Source: CAZWKQ01 sp964634005 | GTDB taxonomy: Bacteria > Bacteroidota > Bacteroidia > Bacteroidales > JACABE01 | Assembly: GCA_964634005.1 (NCBI GenBank) | Contig: CAZWKQ010000007.1 | Location: 61,759 to 125,758 of the forward strand | DNA length: 64,000 bases | Direction: 5' to 3' | Shown here: positions 1 through 8,839 of the stretch, piece by piece | Layout of the letters: each line of letters begins with the position of its first letter | Numbering within the stretch: the first letter of the stretch is position 1 | Notes under the pieces: model-generated | Databases searched by the model: none | What the model saw: only the letters and a program-made list of their open reading frames with translations | Told to the model about the DNA's origin: nothing | Made by a program: the position numbers and the translations under genes

Positions 1-450
1 TTTGTTTTAGACGGTTATCAAGGCACAAATAATGATTATTATCACTTCAATTTCGGATGGAGCGGATGGGGAAACGGTTACTTCTATCTTACTAACATTA
101 ATCCCGGTGGCGGTGGAGTAGGAGGCGGTTCATACAATTTTACCTTAAATCAGGAAGGAATATTTGAAATTGCAAAACCATCTACAAATATTGAAGAACT
201 TTCATCTAATATAAATTTTAGTGTCACTCCAAATCCTTCTAATGGAAATTTCTCGATTGAATTCGAATTAAAACCAAATGAATTAACAACTTGCACTATT
301 TACAATATTGTAGGAGAAAAGGTTTATGAATCAGCTTTAACCGAAAATGTTTCTAATATCAATTTATCGGGAGTTACAAAAGGAATTTATTATATTACAA
401 TTAAAAGCGGAAAAAGTGTTAAAACACAAAAAATCAGTATTTTAAAGTAG
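1..450 (+). CDS. C-terminal part of C10-type (streptopain-like) peptidase with T9SS sorting domain (partial at 5' end)
   Basis: Frame 1 is open from the window edge to TAG at 448-450, giving 149 residues of a longer protein. The first 35 or so residues (VLDGYQGTNNDYYHFNFGW, then SGWGNGYFYL) match the end of a C10 cysteine peptidase fold, where the pattern DGY...H.NWGW...GYY follows the catalytic histidine. The catalytic Cys and His lie upstream of the window. Residues from about 70 on (SVTPNPSNGNFSIEFEL to the final KTQKISILK) form a type A T9SS sorting domain, so the protein is probably exported by T9SS and attached to or released from the surface. Peptidase assignment is moderately sure; the sorting domain is very sure. 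Confidence 0.8.
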   Translation, partial: FVLDGYQGTNNDYYHFNFGWSGWGNGYFYLTNINPGGGGVGGGSYNFTLNQEGIFEIAKPSTNIEELSSNINFSVTPNPSNGNFSIEFELKPNELTTCTIYNIVGEKVYESALTENVSNINLSGVTKGIYYITIKSGKSVKTQKISILK

Positions 451-467
451 TATTTTTTAACTCTATC

Positions 468-512
468 AAAAGAGGCTGTCTAAAAAAAGTATGACAGCCT
501 CTTTTTTTTTAA
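468..512 (+). terminator. Intrinsic terminator after the C10-type peptidase
   Basis: AAAGAGGCTGTC at 469-480 pairs with GACAGCCTCTTT at 493-504, with a 12-base loop and a following run of T to about 510. It lies 18 bases after the stop codon and separates this gene from the TetR operon. Confidence 0.85.
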
Positions 513-530
513 TTTTTTTTCAATTAAAGT

Positions 531-559
531 TTTGGAATTAAAAAAATAAATTAATTTTG
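531..559 (+). promoter_or_regulatory. Candidate promoter of the TetR/efflux operon
   Basis: An exact Bacteroidota -7 element TAATTTTG lies at 552-559 and a TTTG -33 element at 531-534. The 17-base spacing is shorter than the usual 19-21. The predicted start falls at about 566, next to the large palindrome at 567-596. Confidence 0.4.
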
Positions 560-566
560 CAAGCTT

Positions 567-596
567 TTTAAATGAATGAATATTTATTCATTTAAA
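567..596 (+). promoter_or_regulatory. 30-bp near-perfect palindrome, probable TetR operator
   Basis: The sequence reads TTTAAATGAAT, eight central bases, then ATTCATTTAAA, and equals its reverse complement except at one symmetric pair of positions. It sits between the predicted transcription start and the TetR start codon at 614. That is where an autorepressing TetR protein would bind. Operator function is inferred from symmetry and position only. Confidence 0.55.
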
Positions 597-613
597 CAAA
601 AAAATTAATAAAT

Positions 614-1198
614 ATGGCACGAACTATAGATGATAATAAATTGGAAAGAATAAAGAAATCAACTTTAGAGATGGTTGTTTCTATGGGATATGGAGGGGCG
701 TCAATATCGAAAATTGCTAAACAAGCGAATGTTGCAGAAGGGTATTTGTACAGATTTTATAAAAGTAAGAATGAGCTTGTAAACGATTTGTTGTACTCTA
801 ATGTTGATGAATTGGCAGATAATATGGAAGAATTGCTGAATCAGCAACATTCAGTTTGGGAAGTGTTTAAATTATTGATAAAAAGACTGATAGAAATATC
901 AATATCAAATCCTGAAAAAATAAAGTTTTTATATACTTTAATACATGACTATAATTTCAGCTTAGCCGATGACCAAAGAAAAAGAATTTACGATTTATGT
1001 AAAAAAATCAAGGAGTTTGGAATATTAAAAAAGGAGCTCAGAGAAGATATAACTGAAGAGCAGCTGTATTTGATGGGAGTAGGCTTTCCGATTCAGTTTA
1101 TAAATCTTCGTTTAAAGAATTTTTTTTATAAATCAGAATTAAATGAAAAAACTATTGAAGAAATTTTTGAAATAAGCTATAATTCATTAAAAAGATGA
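614..1198 (+). CDS. TetR/AcrR-family transcriptional regulator
   Basis: A 194-residue protein, usual length for TetR repressors. The N-terminal helix-turn-helix spans about residues 28-52 (ASISKIAKQANVAEGYLYRF followed by Y and K residues typical of the family). The remainder is a helical ligand-binding and dimerisation domain without recognisable sequence signature. It is the first gene of an export operon; its stop codon overlaps the next start (ATGA at 1195-1198), so the genes are translationally coupled. It probably represses this operon through the palindrome at 567-596 and is released by a small molecule that the pump exports. The ligand cannot be told from sequence. Confidence 0.92.
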   Translation: MARTIDDNKLERIKKSTLEMVVSMGYGGASISKIAKQANVAEGYLYRFYKSKNELVNDLLYSNVDELADNMEELLNQQHSVWEVFKLLIKRLIEISISNPEKIKFLYTLIHDYNFSLADDQRKRIYDLCKKIKEFGILKKELREDITEEQLYLMGVGFPIQFINLRLKNFFYKSELNEKTIEEIFEISYNSLKR

Positions 1199-2691
1199 AA
1201 AAAATAAAATTAATATCAGGGAATCAGATTGTTATAAATTTATTAATAATATTTTTAATTTTTCAAAAATTAAATGCTCAAGATACAATATCAGGCTTCA
1301 CCATTCAGGAAGCCTATAAAATTGCTTTACAAAATAATCAGTCAATAAAGCAATTAGAATATTACAAAAAAGAAAAGCAAGAAGAACAGTCGGCAAACAA
1401 ATCATTGTATTTGCCAAAAATTGGCTTAAGTGCTGAATATATGTTTCTTGAAAAGGATTTACATTTAGATTTGACCCCTGTAAGAGATGCAATAATTCCT
1501 CTTTATCAGACTTTAGGCCAATACGGAAATTTTTCAATTCAGGGAGTACCTGATAATATTGCTACCCAAATGGTTAGAGAAAAATTAAATAACGGATTAT
1601 CGAAAATTGAAAACGGAGAATGGGATAGAATGATACAAGAAAAAGAATTTGGGGCACTAAATGCAACATTTCAATGGCCTGTATTTGCCGGAGGTAAAAT
1701 AAGAGTTGCAAATAAATTATCAGAGTTGAAACTTAATGAATCGAATTATATTTATAAGCAAAAAGAGAATGAATTATTGAGCGAATTAGTTGACAGGTAC
1801 TACGGTTTAGTATTGGCAAAACAAGCAATAATTGTCAGAAAAGAGGTTTTAAACGGAATGCAAAAGTATTTGGATGATGCTATACTAATGAATAAAGAAG
1901 GCTTAATATCAAAAGCCGATGTACTAAATATAAAGGTTTATCATTCTCAGGCCGAAAGGGAGCTTTCTAAATCAATAAGGACAAGTGATCTTATAGAAGA
2001 ATCTCTTTTAAATACAATGGCATTGAATGACAGGAAAGTTATCCCTGTTTCAAAATTATTTTATTTTGATGAAATCCAGGATTTGCAATTTTTCAAAGAG
2101 ACTGCTATTAAAAATAATCCCAAACTAAAGCAAATAGAAAGTAACAGGAAAATGACAATCGAGGGTGTAAAATATGAAAAATCAGAGCTTTATCCGGCTA
2201 TTGCCATAACAGGTATGTATGATATTGCAAATAAAAATTTATCGCCTTATTCTCCCGAATGGTTAGTTGGGGTAGGGATGAAATGGACAATTTTCGACGG
2301 CACTTACAGGTTAAAAAAAATAAAAGCAGCAAATTATAAAGTCAAACAGGTTGAAGAATTAAACGAAAAAGCCAATAATGATATATTAATTATGATTGAA
2401 AAACTATATCAAGAGCTGCAAATTAATAAGGAACAATTAGATTATCTCGATAATGCCTTAAATTATGCAATGGAAAATCTGAAATATAGAGAAAAAGGCT
2501 TCAGTGAACAAATTATAAATTCATCAGAATTGATTGATGCAAGGTTACAACTCTCAAAAGTCAAAATTGAAAGGCTTGAGGCAATGTACAAATTTGATGT
2601 TTCTTTGGCAAAATTATTGGAATATGCAGGGGTTCCCGAGTTATTATTCGAATATTTAAATAAAAGTAATATTAAAACTGAAAGTTATTGA
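1195..2691 (+). CDS. TolC-family outer membrane efflux protein
   Basis: A 498-residue protein with an N-terminal signal peptide (hydrophobic stretch about residues 12-25, ending LNAQ). Two long helical repeats with the pattern of OEP domains follow, for example AYKIALQNNQSIKQLEYYKK near the start and NNPKLKQIES in the second half. TolC-family proteins form trimeric barrels with a periplasmic tunnel that receive substrate from HlyD-type adaptors. The gene overlaps tetR by 4 bases and is followed by the adaptor gene 27 bases later, so it is the outer-membrane exit duct of this system. Confidence 0.92.
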   Translation: MKKIKLISGNQIVINLLIIFLIFQKLNAQDTISGFTIQEAYKIALQNNQSIKQLEYYKKEKQEEQSANKSLYLPKIGLSAEYMFLEKDLHLDLTPVRDAIIPLYQTLGQYGNFSIQGVPDNIATQMVREKLNNGLSKIENGEWDRMIQEKEFGALNATFQWPVFAGGKIRVANKLSELKLNESNYIYKQKENELLSELVDRYYGLVLAKQAIIVRKEVLNGMQKYLDDAILMNKEGLISKADVLNIKVYHSQAERELSKSIRTSDLIEESLLNTMALNDRKVIPVSKLFYFDEIQDLQFFKETAIKNNPKLKQIESNRKMTIEGVKYEKSELYPAIAITGMYDIANKNLSPYSPEWLVGVGMKWTIFDGTYRLKKIKAANYKVKQVEELNEKANNDILIMIEKLYQELQINKEQLDYLDNALNYAMENLKYREKGFSEQIINSSELIDARLQLSKVKIERLEAMYKFDVSLAKLLEYAGVPELLFEYLNKSNIKTESY

Positions 2692-2718
2692 AATTAAATT
2701 ATTTAAAGCTATAAAGAT

Positions 2719-3723
2719 ATGAGAAAAAAAACATCCGGTAAAAAGGCTAACATACTTGCAGCCATTGGGTTAGTAGGGTTAATATTTTTTTTAGTTTATT
2801 CAACATGGTTGATTAGTAAACCACAACCGCTTGAAGTACAGGGAGAAGTAGATGCAACACAAGTGAGAGTTGCATCAAAAATTACGGGAAGAGTCGATAG
2901 TATTGCAGTTCATAAAGGGGATAAAGTTAAAAAAGGTCAATTATTATATATAATAAGAAGTCCTGAAATAGATGCAAAAATAAAACAGGCAGAAGCAGCA
3001 CTCAAGGGAGCTGAAGCACAAAATATTAAAGCGATTAATGGAGCTCAGCAAGAAGATATTGATGCAGCTTATAATTTATATAGCAAGGCTCAGGCGGCAT
3101 TAGAGCTTGCCAAAAAAACTTTTGAAAGGATAAACAATTTATATAAAGAAGGTGTAATTGCCGAACAAAAGAAAGATGAGGCAGAAACAAATTATAAGGC
3201 TGCATTAGAAACTGCCAACGCAGCAAAAGCTCAATGGATAAAAGCCAAAAAAGGCAGTCGTTATGAAGATAAAGATGCTGCAATGTCGCTCGTTTTAAGG
3301 GCAAAAGGAGCTTTAGATGAAATTGAAAGTTATAAAAATGAAACTCATATTTATTCCCCCATTGACGGGGAAGTTGCCGATATTATAGCTGAAACAGGAG
3401 AGCTTATTTCAGCAGGATATCCTGTTGTTACTCTTGTTGATTTAAATGATAGCTGGATAACATTTAATTTAAGAGAAGATCTGCTGGCAAAAATAAAATT
3501 GGGTACTACTATAAATGCTAATTTTCCGGCTCTCAATAACAAAATGGTACCTCTTAAAATATATTATATACATGCTTTGGGAAATTTTGCAACATGGAAT
3601 GCTACAAAAACAAGCGGTGACTTTGATATGAAAACTTTTGAAGTACATGCTAAACCTTTAAATTCCAAAAATGAACTAAGACCCGGAATGAGTGCTTTGG
3701 TTGATTGGCGAAAAGTAAATTAA
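2719..3723 (+). CDS. HlyD/EmrA-family periplasmic adaptor (membrane fusion protein)
   Basis: 334 residues. A membrane anchor lies near residues 11-31. A biotinyl-lipoyl-like half domain follows (VRVASKITGRVDSIAVHKGD at about 47-66). A long alpha-helical hairpin rich in Ala, Glu and Lys covers about 80-200. The second lipoyl half is YSPIDGEVADI, and a beta-barrel region ends with RPGMSALVDWR. This is the YbhG/EmrA-like adaptor layout. It bridges the inner-membrane permeases encoded next and the TolC-like protein encoded before it. Confidence 0.93.
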   Translation: MRKKTSGKKANILAAIGLVGLIFFLVYSTWLISKPQPLEVQGEVDATQVRVASKITGRVDSIAVHKGDKVKKGQLLYIIRSPEIDAKIKQAEAALKGAEAQNIKAINGAQQEDIDAAYNLYSKAQAALELAKKTFERINNLYKEGVIAEQKKDEAETNYKAALETANAAKAQWIKAKKGSRYEDKDAAMSLVLRAKGALDEIESYKNETHIYSPIDGEVADIIAETGELISAGYPVVTLVDLNDSWITFNLREDLLAKIKLGTTINANFPALNNKMVPLKIYYIHALGNFATWNATKTSGDFDMKTFEVHAKPLNSKNELRPGMSALVDWRKVN

Positions 3724-3752
3724 GTTTTATTGTTTATAATTTGAATGCTAAT

Positions 3753-4928
3753 ATGTCGATAAATCATCCTATAATAGAAGTAGCTAAAAGAGAGTGGGAT
3801 AGAATTAAAAGTAAATGGACTTTGCTGATGATAACAGTTGTTGGTCCATTAATAGCATTCTTGTTAATAACAATAATATTTTCACAAAATGTACCGCGTA
3901 ATTTACCTGTAGCCGTTGTAGATAACGATAATTCGAAATTATCACATCTAATTTTAAGGTATGTTGATGCAACACCCATAGCTGCAACACACAGGAGTTG
4001 TTTTAGCCTGTTAGATGCAAAAAAAGCAATAGAAGAAGGTTCTGCAGATGCTGCCATTTTTATTCCTAAGGATTCCGAAAAAAATATTTTAAAAGGAGAA
4101 AATGCAAATATTATTGTTTACTTAAACAATGCAAATGTAGTTAAAGCAGGACTTCTGAATAGCGGAATAAGAAAAGCCATAGGCACAGTTTCGGCAGGAA
4201 TAAAATTAAAAAAACATCTACAAAATGGTAAAACATTTAATGAATCATATATTCGAATAATGCCAGTAAAATTAGACCCTGTATTACTTTTCAATCCTTT
4301 TATAAGTTATTCATACTTTTTGACTTTAGGACTTATGCCGATTATATTGATAGTATTTGTTTTGTTGGGTACTACTCATGCAATTGGAACAGAATTACTG
4401 AGAGGTACCGGCCCGCAATGGCTAAAAACAGCAAACAATAATATATTTATAGCATTAATAGGTAAGATAATACCATATACGGCATTATATATGATTATTG
4501 CAATAATTATGAATCTAATATTTTTTCATAAACTTGGATTGACTATTAATAGCAGCTATTACATTATATTTTTGAGTGAGTTTTTAATAATTGTAAGTTA
4601 TCAATTTATATCATTTTTCTTATTGGGATTATTTTCAAATCTGCGATTGAGTTTATCGATCGGAAGTGCATATTGCATGCTTGCACTAACTTATTCCGGT
4701 TTGACTTTCCCTGAATTTGGAATGCCGGCGTTTGGACAAGCATTTGCGCAAATTTTTCCGTTTAGTTACTGGTTGAAAGCATTTATAGGTCAAACAATTA
4801 GAGGAGAGTCAGTAGCACTTACCTTGAATCATTTGTTGCCTTTATTCGCTTTTATTTTATTGGGAACTATTTTTATTCCACGTTTAAAACATCTTTTACT
4901 CAATGAGCATCACTGGGGTAAAATTTAA
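3753..4928 (+). CDS. ABC-2 type transporter permease (first of two)
   Basis: Start chosen at ATG 3753 (MSINHPIIEVAKREW); an in-frame upstream ATG at 3705 would overlap the adaptor gene and adds a non-conserved 16-residue leader. The resulting 391-residue protein has the ABC-2 permease plan: one N-terminal membrane helix (about 27-47), a large extracytoplasmic domain with the family signature LPVAVVDNDNS, then about five membrane helices in the C-terminal half. It resembles YbhS/YbhR-type drug exporters. The paralogue follows 15 bases downstream. No ATP-binding subunit is encoded nearby. Confidence 0.88.
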   Translation: MSINHPIIEVAKREWDRIKSKWTLLMITVVGPLIAFLLITIIFSQNVPRNLPVAVVDNDNSKLSHLILRYVDATPIAATHRSCFSLLDAKKAIEEGSADAAIFIPKDSEKNILKGENANIIVYLNNANVVKAGLLNSGIRKAIGTVSAGIKLKKHLQNGKTFNESYIRIMPVKLDPVLLFNPFISYSYFLTLGLMPIILIVFVLLGTTHAIGTELLRGTGPQWLKTANNNIFIALIGKIIPYTALYMIIAIIMNLIFFHKLGLTINSSYYIIFLSEFLIIVSYQFISFFLLGLFSNLRLSLSIGSAYCMLALTYSGLTFPEFGMPAFGQAFAQIFPFSYWLKAFIGQTIRGESVALTLNHLLPLFAFILLGTIFIPRLKHLLLNEHHWGKI

Positions 4929-4943
4929 TTTTAGATTTTGATA

Positions 4944-6137
4944 ATGAAGAGATTATATAAAAGTTTAGATGTATTTGTTTATTATTTCAAAAATGAGCTG
5001 AAATTAATATTTAAAGATGCCGGAGCTGTATTATTATTTTTAATAGCACCTGCAATTTATCCTTTGTTGTATTCTATAGCTTACGAAAAAGAAGTAATAA
5101 AAGACATTCCTGTTGCAGTGGTTGATCTGGATAATTCATCCCTTAGCAGGAGAGTTTCCAATATGATTGATGGTAACGAATTATTGAAAGTTGTTTGTAA
5201 ATCTCAAAATTTTGCAGAAGCAAAACAATTGTTTTTTCAAAATAAAGTAAAAGGGGTTTTATTAATTCCCGATAAATTTGAAAAAAATATATTATCGGGT
5301 AAACAAAGTGATGTTGTTGTTTATTGCGATGCCGGTTATTTTCTGTTATATAAACAATTGTATACAGGAAGTATGTACACCATAGGAACTTTAAATGCCG
5401 GAATTGAAATAAAACAAATGATTTCCGAAGGGAAAACCTATAAACAATCGCTTATTCAGCAAGAGCCAATTAAGGTCAACTCGGTATATTTATATAATCC
5501 ATCCGGAGGATATGCAAGTTTTGTTATTCCCGGTATAATTATTATAATTCTGCAACAAACTCTTTTAATTGGTATTGGAATGTTAGGAGGAACTTTAAGA
5601 GAAAAGAATATTTTTTATACTATGCACAACAGCATAATAAATCAATGGGGGAGTGCTTTTGTAGTATTGGGAAAATCTTTTGCTTATGTAATTATATATC
5701 TTTTTAACAGTATTGTTACTATGATATTATTACAAAACTTTTTAAATCTGCCCGATAATTCTACTGTTTATGAGACTATATTTATTCTGATACCTTTTTT
5801 GTTTGCAACTGCTTTTTTGGGGATTACAATAAGTGTATTTTTTCGTGAAAGAGTATATTCGCTGCTTTTTATGGTGTTTCTTTCTCCAATAGTTTTATTT
5901 TTGAGCGGATTATCATGGCCGGCATCTTCTATTCCCGAATGGCTATATTATGTAGCTCATATAATCCCTTCTACAAGTATGCTACCTGCCTATATAAAAA
6001 TTAGAATTACGGGAGCAAGTATTTATCAAGTTTTTGATGAATGGGTAATATTAACGGTATTAATGTTAGTTTACTTTGTATCTGCTTGCTTTGCTTATAC
6101 TTATGCAATGAATCACTATAAAAGAAAAACGGTATAA
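4944..6137 (+). CDS. ABC-2 type transporter permease (second of two)
   Basis: Start set at ATG 4944 (MKRLYKSLDVFVYYFKNELK) rather than an in-frame TTG two codons earlier. 397 residues with one N-terminal membrane helix, an extracytoplasmic domain beginning IPVAVVDLDNSSLSRRVSNM, and a C-terminal block of about five helices. It is clearly paralogous to the preceding permease, so the two probably form a heterodimer. It is the last gene of the export operon; the next gene converges from the other strand 52 bases away. Confidence 0.88.
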   Translation: MKRLYKSLDVFVYYFKNELKLIFKDAGAVLLFLIAPAIYPLLYSIAYEKEVIKDIPVAVVDLDNSSLSRRVSNMIDGNELLKVVCKSQNFAEAKQLFFQNKVKGVLLIPDKFEKNILSGKQSDVVVYCDAGYFLLYKQLYTGSMYTIGTLNAGIEIKQMISEGKTYKQSLIQQEPIKVNSVYLYNPSGGYASFVIPGIIIIILQQTLLIGIGMLGGTLREKNIFYTMHNSIINQWGSAFVVLGKSFAYVIIYLFNSIVTMILLQNFLNLPDNSTVYETIFILIPFLFATAFLGITISVFFRERVYSLLFMVFLSPIVLFLSGLSWPASSIPEWLYYVAHIIPSTSMLPAYIKIRITGASIYQVFDEWVILTVLMLVYFVSACFAYTYAMNHYKRKTV

Positions 6138-6189
6138 ATATTAAATTCAGTAAATTGATATATAATTTTATCTCAAAATATTTGATACT

Positions 6190-7281
6190 CTATTTCTTTG
6201 TATTATCAGAGTTTAAAATATCGTTTTGAATCTGAATTGATTCGTGATGAAGAACTTCGAGCAAATTTAAAATAAAATTTTTCGATAAACCAAGCTTTTC
6301 GGCTTTTAGCAATCTGTCATTTATTATTTCGTTCCAACGCTTAATTTGAAGAATAGTAATTCCGTATTCTTTCTTAAACTCGCCGATTTTTGATACAAGT
6401 TTCATTCGTTTTGATAATATTCTGATCAATTCATCATCTAATTCATCTATTAAAGTTCTCAGATTTGTAAGTTGATTTTGCAATAATTCATCATTAGATT
6501 CAGAACGGAAAACTAATTTTTTAACTAAATTGTTGAATTGTTCGGGAGTAATTTGTTGATTAGAATCCGACAAAGCCAAATCAGGTGTTGGATGTACTTC
6601 AATCATAAGTCCATCCATCTCGAGATTTATAGCCTTTTGAGAAATTTCATAAATATAATCACGACTACCGGCAATATGGCTTGGGTCGTTTATTATTGGT
6701 AAATTTTCGTAAATACGCTTTAATTCAATCGGAATTTCCCAAAAAGGCGAATTTCGATATGGTTGAGGATTATAAGTGTGAAATCCTCTGTGAATTGCAA
6801 TGATACGATTAATTCCCGACTGGTTTAATCTTTCAATAGCACCTATCCACAATTTTAAATCGGGATTTAAAGGATTTTTTACCATAACCGGAATATCTGT
6901 CCCAACCAAACTATCTGCGATTTCCTGAATTGAGAAGGGATTTCCTGTAGTTCTGGCGCCTATCCATAGAATATCAATATTATATTTTAAACATAATTCT
7001 ACATGTTTAGGAGAAGCAACCTCTACAGCAGTAAGCAATTTTGTTTTTGATTTTATTTCGGCAAGCCATTTAAGTCCCTTTTCGCCAACACCTTCAAAAC
7101 CATTCGGTCTGGTTCGGGGTTTCCATATTCCGGCTCTGAATATTTTTACAAGTTTATTTTTTGATAGTTCAAAAGCTGTATCGTAAAGCTGCCTTTCACT
7201 TTCGGCGCTGCAAGGACCTGCTATTATAAGAGGTTCATTTTCAGTTAAAGATAACCATTTGTTTAATGGTAAAATATTCAA
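6190..7281 (-). CDS. Bifunctional DAHP synthase / chorismate mutase (type II)
   Basis: 363 residues. The first 260 or so form an AroG/KdsA-like TIM barrel of the DAHP synthase family (IIAGPCSAESERQLYDTA, GIWKPRTRPNGFEG, and the late motif INDPSHIAGSRDYI). The last 90 form an AroQ-type chorismate mutase (LRTLIDELDDELIRILSKRM). It makes DAHP from phosphoenolpyruvate and erythrose 4-phosphate and converts chorismate to prephenate. The start is TTG at 7279-7281, supported by an AGGAG ribosome-binding site a few bases upstream; no ATG fits the conserved N terminus. This fusion is common in Bacteroidota. Confidence 0.93.
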   Translation of the reverse strand: MNILPLNKWLSLTENEPLIIAGPCSAESERQLYDTAFELSKNKLVKIFRAGIWKPRTRPNGFEGVGEKGLKWLAEIKSKTKLLTAVEVASPKHVELCLKYNIDILWIGARTTGNPFSIQEIADSLVGTDIPVMVKNPLNPDLKLWIGAIERLNQSGINRIIAIHRGFHTYNPQPYRNSPFWEIPIELKRIYENLPIINDPSHIAGSRDYIYEISQKAINLEMDGLMIEVHPTPDLALSDSNQQITPEQFNNLVKKLVFRSESNDELLQNQLTNLRTLIDELDDELIRILSKRMKLVSKIGEFKKEYGITILQIKRWNEIINDRLLKAEKLGLSKNFILNLLEVLHHESIQIQNDILNSDNTKK

Positions 7282-7304
7282 TTTTTTGCTCCTTTCTGTT
7301 GATG

Positions 7305-7312
7305 CAAAATTA
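7305..7312 (-). promoter_or_regulatory. -7 element for the DAHP synthase/chorismate mutase gene
   Basis: The minus strand reads TAATTTTG, an exact match to TAnnTTTG, 24 bases upstream of the TTG start. No clear TTTG -33 element was found. Confidence 0.4.
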
Positions 7313-7337
7313 ATTAAACTTTATGAATAGTTTTTTT

Positions 7338-7345
7338 TATTTTTG
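7338..7345 (+). promoter_or_regulatory. -7 element for asnS
   Basis: TATTTTTG matches TAnnTTTG exactly and lies 62 bases upstream of the asnS start. It is divergent from the element at 7305-7312, so the two genes use separate, back-to-back promoters. Confidence 0.35.
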
Positions 7346-7406
7346 CACACTTATTATCAATTAGTAATTAATAATATTTTTATCAGATTTAAATAACTTT
7401 TATACA

Positions 7407-8813
7407 ATGGATAAACTGTTTCGTACTGAAATAAAAAAACTTTTAAAAGAATCTACAGCAGATATCATTGGTAAGACAGTAAATGTAAAAGGCTGGGTAA
7501 GAACAAAGAGAGGCAATAAAAATGTAGCTTTTATAGCATTAAATGATGGCTCGATAATTCATAACATTCAGATTGTTGTTGAAATTTCGAAATTTGAAGA
7601 GGAATTAATTAAAAAAATAAATACCGGTGCATGTATTTCTGTAAACGGAACTCTTGTTGAGTCTCTTGGACAAGGGCAAAGCGTTGAAATACAAGCTAAT
7701 GAAATAGAAATATACGGGATTGCCGATGCCGAGAGTTATCCTTTGCAGAAAAAAGGACATACATTGGAATTTTTAAGGGAAATAGCCCATTTAAGACCAA
7801 GAACCAATACTTTTGGCGCTATTTTCAGACTGCGTCATGCAATGGCATTTGCTTTGCATAAGTACTACAACGACAATGGCTTTTTTTATTTACATTCCCC
7901 TATTATAACAGGTTCAGATGCCGAAGGAGCAGGAGCAATGTTCAGGGTTACTGTTTTGGACGCAAAAAATCCGCCTCTAAAAGAAGATGGTAGTGTAAAT
8001 TTTGCAGAAGATTTTTTCGGTAAGGAAACGAATTTAACTGTATCAGGACAATTAGAAGCCGAACTGGGAGCTTTGGCTCTTACAAAAGTTTATACTTTCG
8101 GTCCTACTTTTAGAGCTGAAAACTCAAATACACCAAGGCATTTAGCTGAGTTTTGGATGAATGAACCCGAAGTTGCTTTTAATGAAATTGACGAAAATAT
8201 GGATTTAGCCGAGGATTTTATTAAATACCTCGTAAAATATGCACTTGATAATTGTATTGACGACCTTGAGTTTCTTAACAATATGTACGATAAAGAGTTA
8301 ATTGAAAGACTTAATTTTGTCGTCAAAAACAAGTTCGAAAGAATTACCTATACAGAAGCAATAAAAATACTTGAAAATTCAAAGCAGAAGTTTGAATTTC
8401 CAGTACACTGGGGTGTTGATTTACAATCGGAACATGAACGTTATTTGGTAGAAAAACATTTCCAAAAGCCGGTAATCATTACTGATTATCCGAAAGATAT
8501 TAAAGCTTTTTACATGAAACAGAACGATGACGGAAAGACTGTGAGAGCTATGGACGTTTTGTTTCCGAAAATCGGCGAAATAATTGGCGGTTCGCAACGT
8601 GAAGAAAGATATGATAAACTTTTACAAAGAATTACCGAATTACACATTCCCGAAAAGGATATATGGTGGTATTTAGAAACACGTAAGTTTGGTACTGCTC
8701 CTCATAGCGGATTTGGTTTGGGATTTGAAAGGCTGATGCTTTTTGTTACCGGTATGTCGAACATAAGAGATGTAATTCCTTTTCCGAGAACTCCATTAAA
8801 TGCAGAATTTTAG
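7407..8813 (+). CDS. asnS: Asparagine--tRNA ligase
   Basis: 468 residues, the usual length for bacterial AsnRS. The N-terminal OB-fold anticodon-binding domain covers about 1-110 (VNVKGWVRTKRGNKNVAFIA). The class II catalytic core follows, with motif 2 around FGPTFRAENSNTPRHLAEFW and motif 3 GFGLGFERLMLFVTGMSNIR. GSDAEGAGAMF and the absence of AspRS-type insertions favour Asn over Asp specificity. It is followed after 26 bases by rpoN, so the two may be co-transcribed. Confidence 0.97.
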   Translation: MDKLFRTEIKKLLKESTADIIGKTVNVKGWVRTKRGNKNVAFIALNDGSIIHNIQIVVEISKFEEELIKKINTGACISVNGTLVESLGQGQSVEIQANEIEIYGIADAESYPLQKKGHTLEFLREIAHLRPRTNTFGAIFRLRHAMAFALHKYYNDNGFFYLHSPIITGSDAEGAGAMFRVTVLDAKNPPLKEDGSVNFAEDFFGKETNLTVSGQLEAELGALALTKVYTFGPTFRAENSNTPRHLAEFWMNEPEVAFNEIDENMDLAEDFIKYLVKYALDNCIDDLEFLNNMYDKELIERLNFVVKNKFERITYTEAIKILENSKQKFEFPVHWGVDLQSEHERYLVEKHFQKPVIITDYPKDIKAFYMKQNDDGKTVRAMDVLFPKIGEIIGGSQREERYDKLLQRITELHIPEKDIWWYLETRKFGTAPHSGFGLGFERLMLFVTGMSNIRDVIPFPRTPLNAEF

Positions 8814-8839
8814 TATATTTGCTATAATTATTTTATAAA

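Noticed and set aside
3705..3752. Upstream ATG extending the first ABC permease by 16 residues
   Set aside because: It overlaps the adaptor gene and gives a leader without resemblance to the family; the ATG at 3753 fits the usual N terminus.
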